64,000 nt of DNA from Bradyrhizobium sp. 138. GTDB lineage: Bacteria > Pseudomonadota > Alphaproteobacteria > Rhizobiales > Xanthobacteraceae. Shown here one piece after another: positions 8,959-17,077 of the stretch. The notes under the pieces are model-generated. The model was not told the DNA's origin. It made no database searches and saw only the letters and a program-made list of their open reading frames with translations. Position 1 is the first letter of the stretch. Each line of letters begins with the position of its first letter. A program made the translations under genes and the position numbers. The stretch spans positions 1 to 64,000 of the forward strand of contig NZ_JADPKT010000081.1 of assembly GCF_023074075.1 (NCBI RefSeq), given 5' to 3'.

Positions 8959-8993
8959 AAAAAGGCTCCCGTGCAGGCCGCACGGAAGCCTTT
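8959..8993 (-). terminator. Rho-independent terminator of the TRAP binding-protein gene
   Basis: Minus-strand hairpin AGGCTTCCGTGC-GGCCT-GCACGGGAGCCT followed by TTTTTG, 20 bases after the stop codon at 9013. The stem has one T/G mismatch position. Confidence 0.85.
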
Positions 8994-9012
8994 CGTCGAT
9001 CGTAGGGATCAA

Positions 9013-10017
9013 TCAGTTCGTCGCGCTCTTGGCCTCTTTGAGGAATTCGTCGATCAGCGGCTGGCCGACACGGCCCGCGGCGTCCTTGTAGACCGGCTCC
9101 ATCGCCTTGCGCATCGCCGCGTCCTGCTCCGGGGTGAGCTTGATGATCTCGCTCTTGCCGCTCTTCTTGATCTCGGCCAGAGCGTCGTCGTTTTCCTTCT
9201 GCGACTGCGTGTTGCTGAAGTCGGTCGCTTCCTTCATCGCCTTGGTGAGCGGGTCGCGGATGTCGGCCGGCAGATCGTCCCAGAACTTCTTGTTCACGAT
9301 CACGACGTAGCCGATGTAGCCGTGATTGGTCTCGGTGATGTACTTCTGCACCTCGTGCATCTTCTGGGTATAGATGTTCGACCAGGTGTTCTCCTGGCCG
9401 TCGACCACGCCGGTCTGGAGTGCCTGGTAGACTTCCGAGAACGCCATCACCTGCGGCAGCGAACTCAGCGCCTTGAACTGGGCCTGCAGCACGCGCGAGG
9501 ACTGGATGCGGAACTTGACGCCCTGATAGTCCGCCGGCGTGACCAGCTTCTTGTTGGCGCTCATCTGCTTGAAGCCGTTGTCCCAATAGGCAAGGCCGGT
9601 GATGCCCTTGGCGTCCAAAAGCTTGAGCAGGCGCGTGCCGAGCGGGCCTTCCGTCACCTTCCGCAGCGTCTTCATGTCGGGCAGGATGTAGGGCAGATCG
9701 AACACCTCGAACTCGCGGATGCCGAGCGGCCCGAACTTGGAGTTGGACGGCGCCAGCATCTGCACGCTGCCGAGCTGGAGCGCCTCGAGCTCTTCCTTGT
9801 CCTTGTACAGCGTCGAGTTCGGGTAGACCTCGACCTTGACCTTGCCGGCGGTATATTTCTCGGCCAGCTCCTTGAACTTCTCCGCGCCCTTGCCCTTCGG
9901 CGTGTCGGTGGCGACGACGTGGCTGAATTTGATGATGATCGGCGATTGGGCCGACGCCGGCCCGGCCAGCCCGAGTGCCAATGCCGCGATGGACGCAGCG
10001 ATCGCGAAGGTGCGCAT
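9013..10017 (-). CDS. dctP: TRAP transporter solute-binding protein, DctP type
   Basis: 334 aa. ATG at 10017 with GGGAGAG upstream. A cleavable signal peptide (residues 1-23, MRTFAIAASIAALALGLAGP, ending ASA) leads to the mature start QSPIIIKFSHVVATDTPKGK, typical of DctP (extracellular dicarboxylate-type binding). The signature region around residue 155-220 (KFRIQSS, QALQTGVVDGQENTWSN) contains the Arg that binds the substrate carboxylate and the conserved 'G.VDGQE' turn. It would deliver a C4-dicarboxylate or related organic acid to a membrane DctQM pair, but no DctQ or DctM gene is adjacent, and the gene has its own terminator. Substrate not determinable. Confidence 0.9.
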   Translation of the reverse strand: MRTFAIAASIAALALGLAGPASAQSPIIIKFSHVVATDTPKGKGAEKFKELAEKYTAGKVKVEVYPNSTLYKDKEELEALQLGSVQMLAPSNSKFGPLGIREFEVFDLPYILPDMKTLRKVTEGPLGTRLLKLLDAKGITGLAYWDNGFKQMSANKKLVTPADYQGVKFRIQSSRVLQAQFKALSSLPQVMAFSEVYQALQTGVVDGQENTWSNIYTQKMHEVQKYITETNHGYIGYVVIVNKKFWDDLPADIRDPLTKAMKEATDFSNTQSQKENDDALAEIKKSGKSEIIKLTPEQDAAMRKAMEPVYKDAAGRVGQPLIDEFLKEAKSATN

Positions 10018-10159
10018 AGTCTCTCCCTGGTGTTATTTGGGCCGCCCGGCATGCCGAGCAGCCTTTCCTCATGCCGACGAGATCAATACAGGCCGCCGGC
10101 CTGCGCTGCTATTGGCCGTTAGCAGGGCTGGTATTCAACCTGATTGCCGCGCGCACCGC

Positions 10160-10312
10160 TGCGCTCCCTCTCTCGCTTGCTTGCGGGAGAGGGTTGGGGA
10201 GAGGGTATCTCCACAACGGGACAATCCCCCAGAGGAGAGAACCTCACCCGGCGCGCGGGACGATGCTTCGCATCGCCCGGACGCGCCGACCTCTCCCGCA
10301 CGCGGGAGAGGT
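10160..10312. repeat. Palindromic intergenic repeat cluster downstream of leuA
   Basis: Contains CCTCTCCCGC-AC-GCGGGAGAGG (10290-10311), an imperfect copy CCTCTCTCGCTTGCTTGCGGGAGAGG near 10166, and the hairpin-forming 20-mer GGACGATGCTTCGCATCGCC (10258-10277) that occurs identically at 12394-12413 on the other side of leuA. These are REP/MITE-like dispersed elements; the last palindrome also sits 24 bp after leuA and may act as its terminator. Confidence 0.75.
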
Positions 10313-10335
10313 GCAACGACTCGCAGCTTCGCTTG

Positions 10336-11898
10336 TCAGCTCGCCGCTGCGGTGGTCACCGTGTCGCGCTGGCGCTTCATGACGATCTTGTTGAGCGCGC
10401 CGAGATAGGCCTTGGCCGAGGCCACCAGGGTATCCGGATCCGCCGCGCGTGCCGTCATCGCACGTCCCTCCTGCGACAGCCGCACCGACACTTCGGCTTG
10501 CGCGTCCGTGCCCTCGGTGACGGCGTGGACCTGATACAGCTCCAGCTTGGCCTCGTGCGGCACCAGGCGCTTGATGCAGTTGAACACCGCGTCCACCGGA
10601 CCGTTGCCCTCGGCCTCCTCGATCTTGATCTGGCCGTCGACGTCGAGCTTCATGGTCGCGCGCTGCGGGCCATGGGTGCCGGCGATCACGGTCAGCGAGG
10701 TCAGCTTGATGCGGTCGTGGGAGGCCGCCATCTTCTCGTCGACCAGCGCCTCGATGTCCTCGTCGTAGATGTCCTTCTTGCGGTCGGCGAGCGCCTTCAT
10801 CCGCGTGAACGCATCCTCCAGCTGGTTCGGGCCGAGCTTGTAGCCCATCTCCTCCAGCTTGTGCACGAAGGCATGACGGCCGGAGTGCTTGCCGAGCACC
10901 AGCGAGGACTGCTTCAACCCGACCATTTCGGGCCGCATGATCTCGTAGGTGGAGGCGTCCTTCAGCACGCCGTCCTGATGGATGCCGCTCTCATGCGCGA
11001 ACGCGTTCCGGCCGACGATCGCCTTGTTGTACTGGACGGGAAACGAGGTCGCCGCCGAGACCACCTTCGAGGCGCGCGTGAGCTGGGTGGTGTCGATCTT
11101 GTTCCAGTAGGGGAATTTGTCGTTGCGCACGTTGATCGCCATCACGATCTCTTCGAGCGCGGCGTTGCCGGCCCGCTCGCCGATGCCGTTGATGGTGCAC
11201 TCGACCTGGCGCGCACCGCCGACGACGCCGGCCAGCGAGTTCGCGACCGCCATGCCGAGATCGTTATGGCAGTGCACCGAGAATACCGCCTTGTCCGAAT
11301 TCGGCACGCGCTCGATCAGCGTCTTCATGAAGTGGGTGTATTCCTCCGGCACCGTGTAGCCGACGGTGTCGGGGATGTTCACCGTGGTGGCGCCGGCCTT
11401 GATCACGGCCTCGACGATGCGACACAGGAAATCCATCTCGCTGCGGGTGCCGTCCTCGGCCGACCATTCGACGTCGTCGATCTGGTTGCGGGCGCGCGCG
11501 ACCATGGCGACCGAGGTCTCGATCACCTGCTCCGGGGTCTTGTTCAGCTTGACCCGCATGTGCAGCGGCGAGGTCGCGATCACGGTGTGGACGCGGCCGC
11601 GCTTGGCGAATTTCACTGCCTCGGCGCAGCGGTCGATGTCGGCGGGGTGGGCGCGGGACAGGCCGGCGATGACAGCGTTCTTGGAGCGGCGGGCGATTTC
11701 GCTGACGGCCTGGAAGTCACCTTCGGAGGTGATGGGGAAGCCGGCTTCGATGACGTCGACGCCCATATCGTCCAAGAGCTCGGCGACCTCCAGCTTTTCC
11801 TCGAAGGTCATGGTGGCGCCGGGGCACTGCTCGCCGTCGCGCAGCGTGGTGTCGAAAATGATGACGCGGTCCTTGTCGGACTTGTTCGCGGTGGCCAT
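10336..11898 (-). CDS. leuA: 2-isopropylmalate synthase
   Basis: 520 aa. ATG at 11898 with AAAGGAAA upstream. Catalyses the first committed step of leucine synthesis, condensing acetyl-CoA with 2-oxoisovalerate. The HMGL-like catalytic TIM barrel occupies roughly residues 10-290, with TTLRDGEQCPGATM (metal and substrate binding, about residue 16-30), HCHNDLGMA (catalytic metal site, about residue 210) and NGIGERAGNAALEE. The C-terminal 130 residues (from about 385, LTSLTVIAGTHGPQ) are the regulatory LeuA dimerisation domain that senses leucine. Full length for the family. Neighbours are unrelated; a candidate leader peptide and hairpin lie upstream (11979-12135). Confidence 0.97.
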   Translation of the reverse strand: MATANKSDKDRVIIFDTTLRDGEQCPGATMTFEEKLEVAELLDDMGVDVIEAGFPITSEGDFQAVSEIARRSKNAVIAGLSRAHPADIDRCAEAVKFAKRGRVHTVIATSPLHMRVKLNKTPEQVIETSVAMVARARNQIDDVEWSAEDGTRSEMDFLCRIVEAVIKAGATTVNIPDTVGYTVPEEYTHFMKTLIERVPNSDKAVFSVHCHNDLGMAVANSLAGVVGGARQVECTINGIGERAGNAALEEIVMAINVRNDKFPYWNKIDTTQLTRASKVVSAATSFPVQYNKAIVGRNAFAHESGIHQDGVLKDASTYEIMRPEMVGLKQSSLVLGKHSGRHAFVHKLEEMGYKLGPNQLEDAFTRMKALADRKKDIYDEDIEALVDEKMAASHDRIKLTSLTVIAGTHGPQRATMKLDVDGQIKIEEAEGNGPVDAVFNCIKRLVPHEAKLELYQVHAVTEGTDAQAEVSVRLSQEGRAMTARAADPDTLVASAKAYLGALNKIVMKRQRDTVTTAAAS

Positions 11899-11978
11899 TT
11901 CAAATTTCCTTTTGAGCTTTTGCGCCGTTCAGACCGTTTCGTCCCTTGGCGCTTGAGGTGTCCGGTGATCTCGACCAA

Positions 11979-12022
11979 CCCCTGAGCGCCCAGGCGCATG
12001 GCGCCCAGTCGGCCCTCAGGGG
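11979..12022 (-). promoter_or_regulatory. Hairpin overlapping the leader-peptide stop, upstream of leuA
   Basis: On the minus strand CCCCTGAG (12022-12015) pairs perfectly with CTCAGGGG (11986-11979), with an inner stem GGCGC-CAT-GCGCC. The 5' arm covers the TGA stop of the Leu-rich leader frame, the arrangement expected if ribosome position controls folding. There is no U-run after the hairpin, so it is not a standard intrinsic terminator; the effect may be on translation or Rho. It ends 80 bp before the leuA start. Confidence 0.5.
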
Positions 12023-12135
12023 CAGCTAAGAAGAAGCCCGCCAATCAGGAGGGTGGGCAGCAGCGCGGCCGGGATCGTGGCGGCGGCCAGAGCCACCTCC
12101 CCCGAAATCCCCTCGATTTGGCCGCGAATCAGCAT
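12016..12135 (-). CDS. Candidate leuA leader peptide (39 aa)
   Basis: ATG at 12135 follows AAAAGGGTCTGGCA, giving AAGGG at about nine bases. The peptide begins MLIRGQIEGISGEVALAAAT and ends AALLPTLLIGGLLLSCP. Nine of 39 residues are Leu, seven of them in the last 15, with five Ile and one Val, and three consecutive Leu codons are CTT, which appears rare in this GC-rich DNA. The stop lies inside a hairpin. It sits 117 bp before leuA on the same strand. Leucine-responsive leader peptides are established for enterobacterial leu operons; function here is inference. Confidence 0.5.
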   Translation of the reverse strand: MLIRGQIEGISGEVALAAATIPAALLPTLLIGGLLLSCP

Positions 12136-12513
12136 TGCCAGACCCTTTTGAGCCCACAAATCCTCGGCCAAAACCGTTGATGGTTGGTTGCCGGGAGGCT
12201 CAGTGGCCTGTTTCTAGACGAAAAATGGCAGCAACCGCAACGCCAAAAGATGGTCAAGGGACCTGACCTGGTTGGGGGCAGGTCTCCGTGTCCCGGACGC
12301 GACGCAACGCGTTTAGCGTTGCGGCGCAGAGCCGGGACCCAGCGCGACACGGTACCGGGCGGCATGGGCCCCGGCTCTGCAGCGCACCGTACCGGACGAT
12401 GCTTCGCATCGCCGGGGCGCTGCGCTGCGTCCGGGGCACGAGAGTGGAGTGGACGCACGCTCCTTCCACCTCGTCATTGTGATGCACCAATGAACATCCG
12501 GACACGCAGTGCC

Positions 12514-12604
12514 GTAGGGTGGGCAAAGCGGAAGCGTGCCCACGTATCTTTTGCGGCCGAGAGAGATCGTGGGCACGGCGCAAGAGCGCCTTTGCCCACC
12601 CTAC
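12514..12604. repeat. Dispersed palindromic repeat (GTAGGGTGGGC type), copy 1
   Basis: Begins GTAGGGTGGGCAAAGCG and ends GCCTTTGCCCACCCTAC, an inverted repeat of about 91 bp with internal GTGCCCAC and GTGGGCAC. Related copies lie at 13293, 15389 and 54267. Confidence 0.85.
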
Positions 12605-12639
12605 GAGATCGAGCTTGTGACGCGCAGACACGCCTTCTC

Positions 12640-13265
12640 GTTCTCGCAGCTGAGATCACCCGAGCTTTGCTTCGTCGCTCCACCCTCTTGAGCCAAGAGG
12701 GCGCAGGGAAGGCCGGGTGCCGACCTCGCACCCGCGGTCCGCTGCGCGAAAATGCACACGCAGGAAGAACCGCACAGCAGCATACAGGTGGTGCCGATCA
12801 CTCGGCCTTCCCTGCGCAGTGGTTGGACGGCTTATGCCGTGCTCTCCCGGGAGCCGAACTTTCCTTCTGGCCTCCCTCGCCCCGCGAATTGGATGATGCA
12901 GTCTGCCCGGTTGGGCTCGCTCGCACCTTCGCGACAGGCTTGACCGTGGCAACGACGGTCAGGACCACACGGTTTTGCCGTACGCACGGCCCGCCATGTC
13001 GCCCGCAGTATTTCCAGCCCTGTCGACGAAGCCAGAAACTTACAGGCGAGACGAACCTGACAGCGCCGCTCGTCTGCACGAAGCCTCGGGCTCACAGGGA
13101 CTACCCGCCCTGCCCGCGCCTCTCATGCCGACGCTGCCGCGTCCACCGCAAGCCCGGCTCGCGACAGTGACGACACAAGATCGCCCCTCTTGGATGAGCC
13201 GGGATGGACGACACATACGCCGAAACCGAATTTCGGTAAAGTGGAATATTTTTGCGAAGGCGGAT
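12640..13265. repeat. Probable long dispersed Bradyrhizobium repeat (non-coding)
   Basis: The translation of this stretch (for example GAGKAGCRPRTRGPLREN, LDGLCRALPGAELSFW, FATGLTVATTVRTTRF, RHIRRNRISVKWNIFAKAD) matches, from memory, strings that recur in spurious Bradyrhizobium hypothetical proteins, indicating a dispersed intergenic repeat rather than a gene. No ribosome binding site or domain supports coding. It lies between two GTAGGGTGGGC palindromes. The repeat status should be confirmed by a genome self-comparison. Confidence 0.5.
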
Positions 13266-13292
13266 TGACAGAGGGCGACACAGCAAGGTGCC

Positions 13293-13419
13293 GTAGGGTG
13301 CGGCAAAGGCGCAAAGCGCCGTGCCCACCATCTTTCACGAGTTCGAACGCTCGTGGGCACGCTTCCGCCATCGTCGAGAGATCGTGGGCACGGCGCAAGC
13401 GCGCCTTTGCCCACCCTAC
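13293..13419. repeat. Dispersed palindromic repeat (GTAGGGTGGGC type), copy 2
   Basis: Left end GTAGGGTGCGGCAAAGGCGC, right end GCGCCTTTGCCCACCCTAC. Longer (127 bp) than copy 1 because it holds an additional internal GTGGGCAC unit. The left end has diverged by one base insertion. Confidence 0.8.
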
Positions 13420-13542
13420 GATGCTGTGCCGGGTATCGCTGCTCTTGCCGGCCTCCACAAGCACTGTCCCGGATGTCGCTTCCGCCTTCGCTCTCCGAGC
13501 TTCGGCGGACAAGTCGCTCATCCGGGCTACGAGAACCGCGCC

Positions 13543-13806
13543 CTACCCCGCGCGGCGGGCGCGGGCCCGCGTCTCCCAGCGGTTCAGCATCTGGCCGAGC
13601 TCGCCGCTGACGACGGGTATGGCCGTAATAGCGCTCGCGATCTCGTTGGTGTTGGCGGGCGCGTTGGCGGGGAGCCAATCCGGCTCGGTGTACTCGCGCC
13701 AGCGGCGTGCCTCCGCACGTCGTTTGTTGGAGATGTATTCACGCGTGAAATAGCCGGCCGCGAACGCGATTCCCAGCAATACGATCAATACGATGACGCC
13801 CGCCAC
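13543..13806 (-). CDS. Small single-span membrane protein, hypothetical (87 aa)
   Basis: GTG at 13806 is preferred: GGAG lies six bases upstream, while the longer TTG start at 13812 would abut the same GGAG. Residues 2-22 (AGVIVLIVLLGIAFAAGYF) form one membrane helix, followed by a soluble tail (TREYISNKRRAEARRWREYT). The topology is like small regulatory or assembly membrane proteins. No family assigned. The surrounding DNA is repeat-rich. Confidence 0.6.
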   Translation of the reverse strand: MAGVIVLIVLLGIAFAAGYFTREYISNKRRAEARRWREYTEPDWLPANAPANTNEIASAITAIPVVSGELGQMLNRWETRARARRAG

Positions 13807-14113
13807 AATCAACTCCGTCCATCGCCCCCGGACGGTTTCTGCGCGGCAATGCGCGCGAAATCAAGGCTTGAAAGGCGCCGAACGCGTTGCATGCCGCGCT
13901 TTGTCGCAAGCAAATTTCTGCTCAAACCCGCGGAACATTTTCGAGCCTTGGTGCTGTCGCACGTCCAGCTCCAATGCATTCGAATATGACCGGATTGCGG
14001 CCCGACACCACGTGAAGGATGCGATTCCACCCCTCGCAACCGGCAACGGACCGCATTAACCTGCCCTTGCTTGGCCGGATCAACCGGCCAGCGAACATGA
14101 TCGGGAGGACGCG
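13807..14113. other. Intergenic, divergent promoter region
   Basis: 307 bp between the divergent small membrane protein and the SMP-30 gene. No gene seen. Promoters for both should lie here. Confidence 0.5.
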
Positions 14114-15349
14114 ATGACACGCCAAGAGGCTCGTGGCAAAGAGCAGCGTGACCAGGATGCTGCGCTTTCACGACGAATGCTCGTGCAGGGACTTGCAATC
14201 AGTGCGGCCACAATTGCCGGAGCCGGCTCCGCATTGGCCCAGGCCGGGCCCGCCGCACCGCCGACCACCGTTACCACCCCGCCGCGCGATTTCAGCCCGC
14301 GCGGTGCGCCGACCACTTATTTCTGGGACCCTGACATCATCGCGGTCGACCCCTCCTTCAACGATCTCGCGCAGCCCAACACCGCGATCACGCGCCTGTA
14401 CACCGGCCTGCTGTGGGCCGAAGGCCCGGCGTGGAGCGCGCAGGGCCGCTATCTCCTATGGAGCGACATTCCCAACAACCGGCAGATGCGCTGGAGCGAG
14501 GACGACGGCCGCGTCAGCGTGTTCCGCACGCCGTCCAACAATTCCAACGGCAACTCCTTCGACTTCCAGGGTCGCCAGCTCTCCTGCGAGCATCTGACAC
14601 GGCGAGTGACGCGCTACGAGCATGACGGCACCGCCACGGTGCTCGCCGACTCCTATCAAGGCAAGCGGCTGAACTCGCCGAACGACATCGCCGCGCATCC
14701 CGACGGCAGCTACTGGTTCACTGATCCGCCCTATGGCGGCCAGCTCTACGAAGGCGAGCCCGACGCGGCCGGCGGCCCGAGCAATGCGGGCGGCAAGCTC
14801 AATCCGCGGATCGGACAGCCGGCCGGGTTCACACCGGGCAAGCGCGAGTTGCCGACCAACTGCTACCGCATCGATCCCTCCGGCCGCATCGACCTCGTCG
14901 TCACCGAGGACCAGGTGCCGGATCCGAACGGGCTGTGCTTCTCGCCCGACTACAAGAAGCTCTACATCGCCTCCACCGGCAAGGGACCGGGCGACACGGG
15001 ACCGGGCGGCAAGGGCGAAATCTTCGTGTTCGACGTCGGAGCCGACAACAAGCTGTCCAATCTCAAGAAGTTCAGCGATTGCGTGATCGACGGCGTGAAG
15101 TGCGGACCCGACGGTGTACGCTGCGACGTCAACGGCAATGTCTGGGCGGCCAGCAACGCCGGACGTGCGGTAGGTTATAGCGGCGTCACGGTGTGGTCAC
15201 CGGAGGGCAAGCTGCTCGGCCGCATCCGCCTGCCGGAGGTGTGCGGCAACGTCACCTTTGGCGGTCCGAAGCGCAACCGCCTGTTCATGGCGGCGAGCCA
15301 ATCGATCTACGCGGTGTACACGGCGACGCAAGGCGCAGGGCCGGGCTGA
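14114..15349 (+). CDS. Exported SMP-30/gluconolactonase-family protein
   Basis: 411 aa. ATG at 14114 with GGGAGGA upstream. A twin-arginine-like signal (SRRMLVQGLAISAATIAGAG, cut near ALA-QA at about residue 43) directs export. The mature part is a six-bladed propeller of the SMP-30/gluconolactonase/LRE-like family: LLWAEGPAWSAQGRYLLWSD (metal-binding Glu in the first blade), LNSPNDIAAHPDGSYWFTDP (conserved Asn-Asp) and VPDPNGLCFSPDYKKLYIAS (second metal Asn/Asp). Family members hydrolyse sugar lactones to aldonic acids using a divalent metal. Likely periplasmic; substrate unknown. It stands alone, followed by a repeat and a terminator-like hairpin. Confidence 0.88.
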   Translation: MTRQEARGKEQRDQDAALSRRMLVQGLAISAATIAGAGSALAQAGPAAPPTTVTTPPRDFSPRGAPTTYFWDPDIIAVDPSFNDLAQPNTAITRLYTGLLWAEGPAWSAQGRYLLWSDIPNNRQMRWSEDDGRVSVFRTPSNNSNGNSFDFQGRQLSCEHLTRRVTRYEHDGTATVLADSYQGKRLNSPNDIAAHPDGSYWFTDPPYGGQLYEGEPDAAGGPSNAGGKLNPRIGQPAGFTPGKRELPTNCYRIDPSGRIDLVVTEDQVPDPNGLCFSPDYKKLYIASTGKGPGDTGPGGKGEIFVFDVGADNKLSNLKKFSDCVIDGVKCGPDGVRCDVNGNVWAASNAGRAVGYSGVTVWSPEGKLLGRIRLPEVCGNVTFGGPKRNRLFMAASQSIYAVYTATQGAGPG

Positions 15350-15388
15350 GCCAAGAGACGCCTGCCTTCTGCAGGCTTGCACCGCATC

Positions 15389-15479
15389 GTAGGGTGGGCA
15401 AAGCGCAAGCGTGCCCACGGTCCCTTCGATACGGAACGAGATGGTGGGCACGGCGCAAGGGCGCCTTTGCCCACCCTAC
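15389..15479. repeat. Dispersed palindromic repeat (GTAGGGTGGGC type), copy 3
   Basis: 91 bp, GTAGGGTGGGCAAAGCGCAA at the left and GCGCCTTTGCCCACCCTAC at the right; nearly the same length and ends as copy 1. Lies just after the SMP-30 gene. Confidence 0.85.
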
Positions 15480-15508
15480 GGCACTGAGCCGCACAAACGT
15501 TGAGCAAG

Positions 15509-15533
15509 CGCGCCGGCGTGAAGCGCCGGCGCG
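15509..15533 (+). terminator. Terminator-like hairpin after the SMP-30 gene
   Basis: CGCGCCGGCG-TGAAG-CGCCGGCGCG, ten-base perfect arms, followed within seven bases by TTTTCCTTTT. The T-run is displaced and interrupted, so efficiency is uncertain. Confidence 0.5.
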
Positions 15534-15704
15534 GAATGAATTTTCCTTTTGTGACGGCACCACGACACGTTGATCGCAGTTCTCCGATCGTCGGGCAAAT
15601 CTCCGCCATCAATTCAACGAAGATAGATCGCGCAGCAGAACCGTGGCGCGGCGTGGCAGCGTGACACTCCGGCCGCGCTCGAGCATGAAGTGGGAGCCTT
15701 CGCG

Positions 15705-16889
15705 ATGCGCCGTATGCCAAACGACACGATCATTGTCAGCGTTGGAAGCCAGGAACTCGTGATCGCGTTCGGAGACCCGGGCCTGCCCGTCGACGGCCAT
15801 GGCGGCAACGACATCATGATCGCAACGGTCGATGACGGACCCAGCAGCCTGCTGTTCGTCGGTGACGAGGCGTTGCTGGAGGGCCGTTCGCATGGCGGCA
15901 ACGATCTTCTCGTCGCGACGGTCCAGGGCCGCTTGCCCTATACCTATTTTGACGGGGACGCGCAGATCATGTCCGACCAGGCCCGCGGCGGCAACGACGT
16001 GCTGCATGTCGAGGCCTCGGGCGCGATCTATGCAAACGTCTATCTCTCGGGCGACGCCGAAATCGCCATGACCGGCGAAGCCAAGGGCGGCCATGACCTC
16101 ATCACGGCAGAGATGGGGGACAGATCCTATGGTGCGCTCAGCGGCGATTCCGGATCGCTCATGAGCGGCAACGCCCAAGGCGGCAACGACGTCATCGGCG
16201 TGGTCCAGGCCGGCCTCTCTGGTAGCGCGTCGATATCAGGTGATGCCTTGGTGACCATGAGCGGCGATACACGCGGCGGCAATGACATTCTCGTCTATAC
16301 GATCGGCGTCGATGCGCGGTCCGGCGGCGCATCGCTCCTCGGCGATAGCGGCTACATGAGCGACAATGCTCGTGGTGGGGATGACGTCCTGATCGCAACC
16401 GTCGACGGCAATCCCGACTCGACCTCCATCGTGCTCATCGGCGATGCTTCGAACATGTCGGGCAATGCTCAGGGCGGAAACGACTTCCTTCTCGGCAGCG
16501 AGCGTGGCGACTGGTTATATGGCGACGCCAGCACCTACGCCCCCTCCGCAGCCGGCTCGATCACCGGCGGCCGGGACCTCCTGAACGGCGGCGGCGGCAA
16601 TGATCAGCTGTGGGGTGGACCGAACAGCGATCTGTTCGTGTTCGGCGCCGGCTCGGGCCAGGACGTGATCAATGATTTCGATCAGGGCAACAACGCCGCG
16701 GGCAGCACGGCACCAGAGTACGACGTGATCGACGTCCACGCTTACGGCTTTGCAGGCTGGGCCGAGCTGAAAAGCATGATTAGCGACGACGGTTCCGGAA
16801 ACGCGGTGATCCACTTGACGGCCAACGATACGATCACGCTGGACGGCATCCATGCCGCCGACCTCCACGCCGGGGATTTCATCGTCTGA
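15705..16889 (+). CDS. RTX-like calcium-binding secreted protein with widely spaced GGND boxes
   Basis: 394 aa from ATG 15705 (GGGAG eight bases upstream). No N-terminal signal peptide. About ten boxes of form G-G-N/H/R-D-x-L/I occur (GGNDIMIATV, GGNDLLVATV, GGNDVLHVEA, GGHDLITAEM, GGNDVIGVVQ, GGNDILVYTI, GGDDVLIATV, GGNDFLLGSE), mostly 28-37 residues apart and separated by GDA/MSGNA motifs. Near the C-terminus two tight canonical RTX copies appear (GGRDLLNGGGGNDQLWGG) followed by DLFVFGAGSGQDVINDF, the serralysin-type end. Export by a type I system through the C-terminus is expected. The enzymatic or adhesive role is unknown. Confidence 0.85.
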   Translation: MRRMPNDTIIVSVGSQELVIAFGDPGLPVDGHGGNDIMIATVDDGPSSLLFVGDEALLEGRSHGGNDLLVATVQGRLPYTYFDGDAQIMSDQARGGNDVLHVEASGAIYANVYLSGDAEIAMTGEAKGGHDLITAEMGDRSYGALSGDSGSLMSGNAQGGNDVIGVVQAGLSGSASISGDALVTMSGDTRGGNDILVYTIGVDARSGGASLLGDSGYMSDNARGGDDVLIATVDGNPDSTSIVLIGDASNMSGNAQGGNDFLLGSERGDWLYGDASTYAPSAAGSITGGRDLLNGGGGNDQLWGGPNSDLFVFGAGSGQDVINDFDQGNNAAGSTAPEYDVIDVHAYGFAGWAELKSMISDDGSGNAVIHLTANDTITLDGIHAADLHAGDFIV

Positions 16890-17077
16890 AGCGCGATGCG
16901 TGATCTCTTGACCTCACGCAGGTCATCAGGAGCGGAACGCCGCTCGTTTCGCATTTGCGTTCTATGCCGTGGACGACAGACCTCGACTTTCGCCATGTTG
17001 ACTTTCCGCCATCCCGCTCCCCATACTTCGCAAAAAGAATAACAACCAACGATAAGACGGTTTTGAGGGAGGATAGG

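Noticed and set aside
10144..11985. Long + strand open frame of about 613 codons opposite leuA
   Set aside because: Antisense shadow of leuA: GC-rich codon bias keeps the opposite frame open; composition is Arg/Gly/His/Leu-rich with no domain.
11808..12044. - strand frame starting MAGFFLAAPEG upstream of leuA
   Set aside because: Wrong frame relative to leuA; the Leu-rich leader frame with its own ribosome binding site explains the region better.
12184..13170. + strand 328-codon frame between leuA and 13543
   Set aside because: Runs through two dispersed repeats; no ribosome binding site or domain; peptide strings are typical of repeated non-coding DNA.
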